Assembly (NCBI GenBank): GCA_913056285.1
Contig: CAJXNE010000125.1
Span: 1 to 6,140, forward strand
Source: an uncultured Zetaproteobacteria bacterium
GTDB lineage: Bacteria; Pseudomonadota; Zetaproteobacteria; Mariprofundales; Mariprofundaceae
Direction of reading: 5' to 3'
Length of the DNA stretch: 6,140 nucleotides
The position numbers and the translations under genes are program-made. The notes beneath the pieces are model-generated. The model saw nothing but the letters and a program-made list of their open reading frames with translations. It did not search any database and was not told the DNA's origin. Of the stretch, positions 1 through 5,894 are shown in pieces (the stretch's first letter is position 1; each line of letters begins with the position of its first letter).

Positions 1-522
1 CTTCAAACTAAAACGCCGCACCGGCAAGCCGCTTTTCATCACCCGGCTAATCTCGCCCAGGCGCACATTGGTAAACAGCGGCGACTTATCAAGTTTGCGC
101 ATAAAACTGGCTACCGCCTTGTTACTTTCGCCCAGGCCGGACAACTCAATGCTACTGCCCGTATCGGTAATTTTATCCAGCCAGACATTTTCAGGGATCA
201 CAATAGAAACCCCATGCAGTGTCTTCAGGGAACGGAAACGACCTTCCTGCAAACGATCGACAATTTTGAGCTTGCGTTCCACATCGGTACGTAGACTAGC
301 CAGATTGGCAATCGTGCCGATTTTGCTCTTCAAATCTTCGTTCTGTTTCTGAACCGCAATTGTTTCTTCTTTCAGGTCGGCCAGCTGCAAGGATGCAAAC
401 GTATGCGCTGCCAGCGCAAGCAGGGAGGCCAACACAACAACGCCAAGAAATATGCTGACATGTTGCATGGTTTGCTGCTGCTGACGCGCCACACGATAGG
501 GAATAAGATTAATGCGAATCAT
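1..522 (-). CDS. pilN: Type IV pilus assembly protein PilN (3' end beyond window)
   Basis: PilN is a bitopic inner-membrane protein of the type IV pilus alignment complex. Its cytoplasmic tail binds PilM and its periplasmic part pairs with PilO. The window holds 174 codons without a stop, and since family members are usually about 180-200 residues, only the C-terminal end is missing. Visible features are the N-terminal signature MIRINLIPYR (residues 1-10), which is the PilM-binding tail, one membrane helix at about 21-43, a heptad-like coiled-coil stretch at about 46-90 rich in Lys, Glu and Gln, and the start of the compact periplasmic domain (about 95 onward, with IPENVWLDKI at 109-118). The ATG overlaps the pilM stop codon in an ATGA arrangement. 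A GGAG lies 9 bases upstream inside pilM, so translational coupling is likely. pilO, pilP and pilQ would be expected further left, outside the window. Identification is secure from the tail motif plus the pilM neighbour. Confidence 0.95.
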   Translation of the reverse strand, partial: MIRINLIPYRVARQQQQTMQHVSIFLGVVVLASLLALAAHTFASLQLADLKEETIAVQKQNEDLKSKIGTIANLASLRTDVERKLKIVDRLQEGRFRSLKTLHGVSIVIPENVWLDKITDTGSSIELSGLGESNKAVASFMRKLDKSPLFTNVRLGEISRVMKSGLPVRRFSLK

Positions 523-1601
523 GCGTCAAAGCTCCGCAATGCCAGCCCGATCGGCACCATCATCATCGCACCATTCCGCCTCAAACTATCCGCATCAAAT
601 TTGCGCGAAGATACACTGATCGCATCAAATGGATTCAATACTGCCGTATCAATGCCCAGCCGTTGCTCCAGCTCTGTTGCAAGATTCGGTAACAATGCGC
701 AACCGCCGCTAAGGTAGAGTTTACGCACCGGAAAATCGGGTCGGCTGGCAGAATAAAAATCCAGCGAGCGCACCAGCTCGGAAGTCAGGCCGACATAAAA
801 TCGTTCCAACGCATCCACATCGATATCTTCAAAATCTTCTGTCTTTAACTGCTCGGCAGCCTGATAGCTGATGTTATGCGCTTTCTGAATCTCTTCAGTT
901 AAATTGCCGCCGCCATAAAACTGATCGCGCACAAACGCCATACGGCCATCAATCAACACATTGATATTCATCATATTGGCGCCGATATTTACCAGTGCAT
1001 TCACCTCGGCATCCTCGTCCGGCAGCGCATATTCACCACCTGTCGGGGCCGCATGCTGGTCGGTGATTTCAGCCGCATTTTCCAGCGCAAAAACAGCGCA
1101 GTCCATGCATTTTGCATTCAGGCCGGCCTCGCTGAGCACCAGTTGGTAATCTTCCACCACTTCCCGCTTGCAGGCCACCAGCACCACATCCATTTTCTCC
1201 GGGTCATCGGCGGAAATACCCTGAATATGAAAATCCAGAAATACATCATCAATATCATAGGGAACATGCTGATCGGCTTCGTACTCAATCTGCGCTTCCA
1301 GCTCAAATTCAGTGGTCACCGGCATGCTGACGGTTTTGATAATCACAGCGTTGCCGGCCACAGCCAGTGCCGCATTTTTAGTGGAAGGTCTGGCATTGCG
1401 CACAGCCTCAGTCAGCGCCTCGGATACAGCGGTAGAATCAATAATAGTATTTTCCACAATAGCGTCGCGCGGCAATGGCACCACCGCCATAGAGGCCAAC
1501 TCGAAACCTGAACGCGAACGCGTCAATTCCACCAGCTTGATGCCGGTCGAGCTGATATCGATACCCATCACGCCTTCAGACTTATTTGAAAATAAGGACA
1601 C
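519..1601 (-). CDS. pilM: Type IV pilus assembly protein PilM, actin-like ATPase
   Basis: PilM is a cytoplasmic actin/FtsA-like protein that binds ATP and the N-terminal tail of PilN, linking the pilus alignment complex to the cytoplasmic motors. The 360 residues match the usual family length. The phosphate-1 motif GIDISSTGIKLVEL is at 13-26, phosphate-2 VNIGANMMNINVL at 204-216, the R-x-Q-F-Y-G-G-G segment at 225-232, and the adenosine motif YLSGGCALLPNL at 296-307. The segment ELEAQIEYEADQHVPYDIDD (100-119) is also typical of PilM. The start is a GTG. It is chosen because GGAGG lies 4 bases upstream and because family members carry about ten residues of the type LFxxK before GIDI. An ATG at codon 12 has a weaker GAAGG upstream and would remove that segment. 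Phosphate-2 carries Asn205 where many actin-fold ATPases have Asp. The gene overlaps pilN by four bases and follows a 235-bp gap, so it probably heads its own operon. Confidence 0.96.
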   Translation of the reverse strand: MSLFSNKSEGVMGIDISSTGIKLVELTRSRSGFELASMAVVPLPRDAIVENTIIDSTAVSEALTEAVRNARPSTKNAALAVAGNAVIIKTVSMPVTTEFELEAQIEYEADQHVPYDIDDVFLDFHIQGISADDPEKMDVVLVACKREVVEDYQLVLSEAGLNAKCMDCAVFALENAAEITDQHAAPTGGEYALPDEDAEVNALVNIGANMMNINVLIDGRMAFVRDQFYGGGNLTEEIQKAHNISYQAAEQLKTEDFEDIDVDALERFYVGLTSELVRSLDFYSASRPDFPVRKLYLSGGCALLPNLATELEQRLGIDTAVLNPFDAISVSSRKFDADSLRRNGAMMMVPIGLALRSFDA

Positions 1602-1604
1602 TTA

Positions 1605-1611
1605 CCCTCCA
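1605..1611 (-). promoter_or_regulatory. Ribosome binding site of pilM deciding the GTG start
   Basis: On the minus strand the sequence GGAGGGTAA directly precedes GTG, giving a strong Shine-Dalgarno match about four bases from the start codon. This favours the GTG at 1601 over the in-frame ATG eleven codons downstream. The spacing is on the short side. Confidence 0.7.
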
Positions 1612-1642
1612 CCGTTTATGCACCACTATTACAAAACACTGC

Positions 1643-1672
1643 AACTTACCTTATCAAAAGAGATAATGTCAA
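1643..1672 (-). promoter_or_regulatory. Possible sigma-70 promoter of pilM
   Basis: On the minus strand a perfect -35 hexamer TTGACA (1672-1667) is followed after 18 bases by TAAGTT (1648-1643). The latter keeps only three of six TATAAT bases, though these are the conserved first, second and last positions. Transcription would start near 1636, leaving a leader of about 35 bases that ends in the GGAGG of pilM. The -10 element is weak, so this is a candidate only. Confidence 0.35.
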
Positions 1673-1689
1673 GTTCGATGACCGTCTTG

Positions 1690-1710
1690 TGTGCAAATTC
1701 AGGCTGCACA
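1690..1710. repeat. Inverted repeat TGTGCA-N9-TGCACA before pilM
   Basis: Two perfect 6-bp arms, TGTGCA and TGCACA, are separated by 9 bases, giving a 21-bp dyad between the sigma-54-like site and the pilM start. A 10-bp perfect palindrome, TCTGGCCAGA, lies next to it at 1717-1726. Either could be an operator or an RNA stem in a pilM leader. The sequence does not say which, and chance is possible for arms this short. Confidence 0.35.
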
Positions 1711-1782
1711 ACGCGCTCTGGCCAGAATCTAGCGTGCAATCAGATAAACGCATCAATTCAAACCCGCCACTTTCCATCGGAT

Positions 1783-1799
1783 AGCAAGTGTCAAGCCAA
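1783..1799 (-). promoter_or_regulatory. Candidate sigma-54 (-24/-12) promoter upstream of pilM
   Basis: On the minus strand TTGGCTTGACACTTGCT matches the sigma-54 consensus YTGGCACGRNNNTTGCW at all defined positions except two (the A and C after TGGC). The invariant GG and GC dinucleotides have the required 10-base spacing. Transcription would start near 1772, leaving a leader of about 170 bases before pilM. An embedded TTGACA (1794-1789) could be read as a sigma-70 -35 element, but no -10 hexamer follows at 16-18 bases. No activator binding site was recognised upstream, where it would fall inside the 3' end of the preceding gene. Confidence 0.5.
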
Positions 1800-1836
1800 A
1801 CAACTGCCAAACAACGATACATGGCATCACTTTTAT

Positions 1837-4737
1837 CTATCGCCTGCGAATCACTTCCGCCTGCTGAAATGCTGCTTTTGCCTGCTTTGCATCGCCGACC
1901 CCCTCATAAGCCTTGCCCAGATAATCATATACCCGCCATGGCATATCATCGCCCATAACGCGAATCGCCTCACGCAATTTTTCGATTGCATCATGATAGC
2001 GTTTCATCACCACATAGATCCGACCGAAGCGATAAGGCAGGTCTTCATCCTCCGGGTCAATCACGCCTTCCAGTCGATAATGCTCCAGCGCACTGGGGAA
2101 GTCGCCAAGCCGCTCAAAACACGCTGCCATATTAAAATGGGTATTGTTGTGGCTGGGATCCAGTTCAAGCGTCTTTCGAAATGCTGATAACGCCTCGTGG
2201 TATTGATGCGATTTCATCAAACGATAACCAAGATGATGAAATGCATCGGCATTGCTGCCGCTGTCATATAATCGTTGCATATAATACTGTTGAACAGCGC
2301 GATAGGATAGATTGAAATTCTTGTCATATTCAAACGCAAGCTCTTTCCAGCGACGCGTAAACGATGAATCCCCCAACCTGAGTACGCTATGCCAGACCAG
2401 TTCAGCAGGGTAAGTCGGGGGAGTCTGCCCCACTGCCCTGCGCACCTGTCCCAGATCCATCGCCTGACGCAACCGCTGTTTAAAATCCTCAATACCCCGC
2501 CCGCTCAGGCGCGCCATCTCAAATTCCAACGCCGGATAATCAGCTTCGTTGAGGCGCACTTTGGCATCAGTGACCAGCGGCAATACATCATCGATCAACA
2601 ACTGATATTTCAGCCATTCCGGTATAATCCCCTCACGCATCAAATTGTCGTAAATTTCCTGGCCCGGCCTGAACCGGGGTAAATCGTGTGCGTTAACCGG
2701 CTCATCGGAACAGATGAGCAGAAAATAGGAAGATTTGATATACAGCAGCGCGCAGTGCCTGAAACTGTGTTTGATGGTGTTCAGGATAATATCCACACCC
2801 TTGTCGCCAATGCGAGCATCCATCCAGGTCACATAAACGCCATCCGGTTTTAAACGCTGCTTCACCACATTGAAAAAATCGCGTGTATAGAGTTTTGATG
2901 AACTGAAATATAACGGCGTCGTCACCGTATTGAGAATCAGATCGTATTGCTTGTGCGCCGCCCGGGTATAATGAATGGCGTCATCGACAATAATATTCAC
3001 CTGTGGATTGGATTCGATATCGAAATTCCATTGTTTCATACGGAACAGGTTATTGCGCACCACCGGGTTGATTTCAACCACATCGGTATGCCCGAACAGC
3101 TGGCCGACTACCGAGGCTGTCGCACCACTGCCTAAACCCAGCACCAGCGCCTGCTCGGTGTGCGGCGCGTAATAGGATGAGACAGCGCCGACAATGCGTT
3201 CGGACGGATTATTGAGCGGGATGCTGTTATACCCGTTGATGAAGAAGTACGGACTGCCATCCACACGATTGATGGCAAATACATCCTGATAACCCTTATA
3301 TCGCTGTGAAGACACCGATGTCTGGCGCGCCTCGTTCAAGTCGTCGGTATCGCGGAAATTGGTATAACTGATATACAACAGATTCTCATCCCAGTTGGCT
3401 GCAAATAACGCGCCACTGCCCAGCAATAGCAGACCGGCCAGCAAGACAGGAACGCCTTTCCGCCCTGCATGCAATAACAACGAGACAGCCGCAAGCAGGC
3501 CGATCACCAGCATAATCTCGCCATAATCCAGATAGCGATGCAGCACAAATACCATCAGCAGAAAGCCAGCCACATTGGCCATAGAAGCGACAAACAGTAA
3601 ATGCCCGGAATCCCGGCTAACATCTTCGCACGCTTGATTGCGTCCGGCATGGCCACCGAGCAGAGCAGGCACTGTGGCTCCGAAGGCCAACGATGGCAAA
3701 CCCATCAGTATCAATAAACACAGCCATTTGAGCAACACGACCATGGCGTAGCTGGCCGATGCCGGCTCATACCATGTCGCATACAGGTAGGCGACCGGTT
3801 CCATACTGAGGAAGAACAACAATACGCCAGCCAGAGCGAGTAACACGATGGTTTGAAACGATAGTTGAAAACGACGAACCAGTATCGAACCCAGAGCAAT
3901 CCCCAGCAGCACAATGGATAACACCAGTGCAAACGATTCGCGAAACGGACCCAATAACATTTCGGCCAGTTTCACCATCAGTAGCTGGAATATCGCCGAG
4001 GCCATGCTGACAGGCACAAGCGCCAGCCAGCCTTGCCGGAAAATGGCGGCGTTGATGGTCATTTCGGGCGCTGCATGATGATGCTGTTCAGGTACGACAA
4101 AACCAAACCGCAATATGATCGCCACAACCACATTAAGGCCGACAAAGCAGAGCACCGTCCCTTCAATGCCAAAGCTGCGCAATAACACAAATTCAATCAG
4201 AATCGCCGTCAGCGCAGCACCGATATTATAGATCGCATAGACGGTGGAAAATTCAGAGCCAGCTTTTTCAGAATCTGATCGCCCAGAGCCCGATTGTTCA
4301 GATCCAGAGTGCTCAGAACCCGATTGTTCAGAACCGGCCCCCAACCGATTCATATAACCGGCAAACAAGGGCACGCTGCACCCGATCAAAAAAGCCGGTG
4401 CCAGCAACAGCAGAATGCAGGCGATAATACTACCGGTTAAGCCGCTCGGCAGAAACGGCAGGCTGGCATACAGCAGCGCATCCAGTGCACCGGAGCCGAA
4501 CACAAAGGCCGCGCCGCACACGCCAATGAGCAACTCGATCAGCCACAACCATTGCCATAATCGCCATGCATAGCGGGAACCGATGCCGATGCCGAGCAGA
4601 AAGGTAATCAGAATCGCCGCAGACACCGCAAACTGATCGCCAATCAGATTGCCCAGCATGCGCCCATAGAGAATTTCATACGAGATGCCGGCCAGACCGG
4701 ACATCAACAACAGGAATAAAAAAAGCTTATGCTTCAT
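1837..4737 (-). CDS. Fused MFS/spermidine-synthase-like membrane protein with C-terminal TPRs
   Basis: This 966-residue polytopic protein has three parts. Residues 1-447 hold about 13 membrane helices in two homologous halves, with LLMSGLAGISYEILYGRML (10-28) and ILITFLLGIGIGS (42-54) mirrored by 243-261 and LVLSIVLLGIALGS (271-284). Residues about 450-750 form a spermidine-synthase-fold domain with the SAM-type loop GLGSGATA (534-541), acidic Glu555 (VVEIN), VDD (584-586) and the downstream LYTRDFF (616-622). Residues about 829-966 hold four TPRs. The aminopropyltransferase signature D-x-x-D-P is here T-V-T-T-P (604-608), so both Asp are lost and polyamine synthesis is doubtful. The product is an inner-membrane protein, substrate unknown. 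The start has TAAGG seven bases upstream of ATG, and the N-terminus fits the family. A hairpin terminator precedes it. A 15-bp repeat expands one loop (135-164). The domain architecture is confident and the function is not known. Confidence 0.9.
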   Translation of the reverse strand: MKHKLFLFLLLMSGLAGISYEILYGRMLGNLIGDQFAVSAAILITFLLGIGIGSRYAWRLWQWLWLIELLIGVCGAAFVFGSGALDALLYASLPFLPSGLTGSIIACILLLLAPAFLIGCSVPLFAGYMNRLGAGSEQSGSEHSGSEQSGSGRSDSEKAGSEFSTVYAIYNIGAALTAILIEFVLLRSFGIEGTVLCFVGLNVVVAIILRFGFVVPEQHHHAAPEMTINAAIFRQGWLALVPVSMASAIFQLLMVKLAEMLLGPFRESFALVLSIVLLGIALGSILVRRFQLSFQTIVLLALAGVLLFFLSMEPVAYLYATWYEPASASYAMVVLLKWLCLLILMGLPSLAFGATVPALLGGHAGRNQACEDVSRDSGHLLFVASMANVAGFLLMVFVLHRYLDYGEIMLVIGLLAAVSLLLHAGRKGVPVLLAGLLLLGSGALFAANWDENLLYISYTNFRDTDDLNEARQTSVSSQRYKGYQDVFAINRVDGSPYFFINGYNSIPLNNPSERIVGAVSSYYAPHTEQALVLGLGSGATASVVGQLFGHTDVVEINPVVRNNLFRMKQWNFDIESNPQVNIIVDDAIHYTRAAHKQYDLILNTVTTPLYFSSSKLYTRDFFNVVKQRLKPDGVYVTWMDARIGDKGVDIILNTIKHSFRHCALLYIKSSYFLLICSDEPVNAHDLPRFRPGQEIYDNLMREGIIPEWLKYQLLIDDVLPLVTDAKVRLNEADYPALEFEMARLSGRGIEDFKQRLRQAMDLGQVRRAVGQTPPTYPAELVWHSVLRLGDSSFTRRWKELAFEYDKNFNLSYRAVQQYYMQRLYDSGSNADAFHHLGYRLMKSHQYHEALSAFRKTLELDPSHNNTHFNMAACFERLGDFPSALEHYRLEGVIDPEDEDLPYRFGRIYVVMKRYHDAIEKLREAIRVMGDDMPWRVYDYLGKAYEGVGDAKQAKAAFQQAEVIRRR
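4246..4335 (-). repeat. 15-bp tandem repeat (six units) inside the fused membrane gene
   Basis: Six consecutive 15-base units encode Gly-Ser-Glu-x-Ser-type pentapeptides: GSEQS, GSEHS, GSEQS, GSGRS, DSEKA and GSEFS (residues 135-164). Units 1 and 3 differ only at the third base of the Gly codon (GGT/GGA TCT GAA CAA TCG), and later units are progressively degenerate. The period is a multiple of three, so copy-number change keeps the frame. The insert sits in the loop between predicted helices 4 and 5, which positive-inside reasoning places in the cytoplasm. The equivalent loop in the second membrane half has no such repeat. Confidence 0.85.
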
Positions 4738-4741
4738 TCAA

Positions 4742-4748
4742 AAGCCTT
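4742..4748 (-). promoter_or_regulatory. Ribosome binding site of the fused membrane protein
   Basis: TAAGG lies seven bases upstream of the ATG on the minus strand. It starts only about eleven bases after the preceding hairpin stem ends, so the T-rich tail of the terminator-like structure nearly abuts the ribosome binding site. Confidence 0.55.
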
Positions 4749-4751
4749 AGC

Positions 4752-4779
4752 AAAAAGAACGCCAAAAAATAGTTGGCGC
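4752..4779 (-). terminator. Intrinsic terminator or attenuator after the glycerate kinase gene
   Basis: Read on the minus strand, CGCCAA and TTGGCG (4778-4773 and 4765-4760) form a six-base-pair stem, extendable by a G-U pair, around a 7-base loop. The T-rich tail TTCTTTTT follows. It lies about 20 bases after the glycerate kinase stop codon. The stem is short but the layout is that of a Rho-independent terminator. It comes immediately before the next gene, which could therefore depend on read-through or on a promoter inside the glycerate kinase gene. Confidence 0.6.
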
Positions 4780-4796
4780 AGTGGTGTTTTGCTATA

Positions 4797-5894
4797 TCAA
4801 CGGTTCAGCCCATTCAGTAGCCCATTTAAAGCCCAATCCGCAGCAGCCTGTTGCAACAAGGGTTCGGCATTGGCCATCGCCTGCTGCACGTCAATCCCGG
4901 ACAGGCAGCAAGAGCAAACCGCATCAAACGCCGTCTGCATCATTTCCGGCTGTTCAACCATGCCTGAAATCAGCGCTGTTTTGACGCCGTGGCTACCGGC
5001 TTTGGCGGCAACAACCATAGGCAATTTTCCATCCAGAGTCTGGGCATCGCTTCTCCCCTCACCTGTCACCACCCAATCCACCGTTTGCATAAGTTGATCG
5101 AACCCGCAGGCATCCATCACATATTCAGCGCCTGAAAGCATGTCAGCGCCCAATAATTTCAGCGCAAAACCCAATCCTCCGGCAGTGCCCGCGCCAGCAT
5201 CGCGCATGGCCGAAACCCCGAATGCCTGTTCACATAACCCGCCCCAGCATTGCATGGACGATTCAACTTCTGCCAGACGATTGTCCTGAATCCCCTTTTG
5301 TGATCCGTACACATGCACAGCGCCCAGACTGCCGCATAAGGTATTTTGCACATCAGATAGAATCGTGATCCGAACATGATTCAAACGCGGATCGATTGCG
5401 CTTGCATCAACCTGCTCCGCCTGCATCATGCCTTTCAAATCGAGTGACACAAGCAAGCCATCCTGATCCAGCACACGGCAACCAAGCATGGCAAGCAAGC
5501 CCAAACCGCCATCCACCGTAGCACTGCCGCCAAGCGCAATGCGAATGTCCTGCACGCCCGCATCCAGCGCAGATAATACCGCTCCACCCAGCTTCATACT
5601 GCCGCGCCGGAATACATCGTGCTGCATATCCGGCAAGTTCAAGCCAATCAACCGAGCCGACTCAATCAGGGCGCAGAGGGTTCCGTGATCCTTGAAATAG
5701 AGGATGTTATCTCGTACATCGCCACCGCATTGCGATTGCAACACATCCATCGTCCCCTCGCCGCCATCGGCCAGCGGCATGGCAATAATTTCAGCATCCG
5801 GCATCACCGACCTGATCCCTGCCGCCATTGAACTGGCAGCCTCAACCGCTGTCAGCGAGCCTTTAAATGCATCGGGAGCGAGCAGAATACGCAT
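4797..5894 (-). CDS. garK: Glycerate kinase, type II (GarK/GlxK family)
   Basis: This family phosphorylates D-glycerate with ATP. GarK/GlxK-type enzymes make 2-phosphoglycerate, feeding glycerate from glyoxylate, sugar-acid or serine breakdown into lower glycolysis. The protein is cytoplasmic. Family motifs appear in order: APDAFKGSLTA (6-16), PLADGGEGT (40-48), LGGSATVDGGLGLLAMLG (121-138), DVQNTLCGSLGA (181-192), YGSQKG (196-201), GTAGGLGFALKLLGA (236-250) and TGEGRSDAQTLDGK (277-290). At 365 residues it is slightly short. Between GG (57-58) and IESA (77-80) about a dozen residues usually present are missing, and the common N-P-L of motif DVxNPL is N-T-L. An in-frame TAG only three codons upstream fixes the ATG as the first possible Met, though no good Shine-Dalgarno is present (an AGG lies 13 bases away). 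The symbol denotes the family; the exact paralogue cannot be told. It is the first gene of the minus-strand series seen here and is probably terminated at 4779-4752. Confidence 0.94.
   Translation of the reverse strand: MRILLAPDAFKGSLTAVEAASSMAAGIRSVMPDAEIIAMPLADGGEGTMDVLQSQCGGDVRDNILYFKDHGTLCALIESARLIGLNLPDMQHDVFRRGSMKLGGAVLSALDAGVQDIRIALGGSATVDGGLGLLAMLGCRVLDQDGLLVSLDLKGMMQAEQVDASAIDPRLNHVRITILSDVQNTLCGSLGAVHVYGSQKGIQDNRLAEVESSMQCWGGLCEQAFGVSAMRDAGAGTAGGLGFALKLLGADMLSGAEYVMDACGFDQLMQTVDWVVTGEGRSDAQTLDGKLPMVVAAKAGSHGVKTALISGMVEQPEMMQTAFDAVCSCCLSGIDVQQAMANAEPLLQQAAADWALNGLLNGLNR

Noticed and set aside
403..717. Plus-strand frames of about 100 codons opposite pilN and pilM, and similar frames opposite the other genes
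   Set aside because: They are antisense to confident genes, lack motifs and ribosome binding sites, and have no supporting context.
987..989. Asn205 in the phosphate-2 motif of PilM where Asp is common in actin-fold ATPases
   Set aside because: To my recollection, PilM proteins with VNIGA-type motifs exist in other bacteria, so this probably is normal variation and not loss of function.
1766..1794. TTGACA inside the sigma-54-like site as a sigma-70 -35 box
   Set aside because: No acceptable -10 hexamer follows at 16-18 bases (AGTGGC at 17), so the sigma-54 reading explains the sequence better.
1312..2187. Plus-strand open frame of 291 codons covering the pilM start, the intergenic region and the end of the fused gene
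   Set aside because: It is antisense to two well-supported genes, has no recognisable motif, and its composition follows the opposite-strand coding frames. Its length is a by-product of few stops opposite coding sequence.
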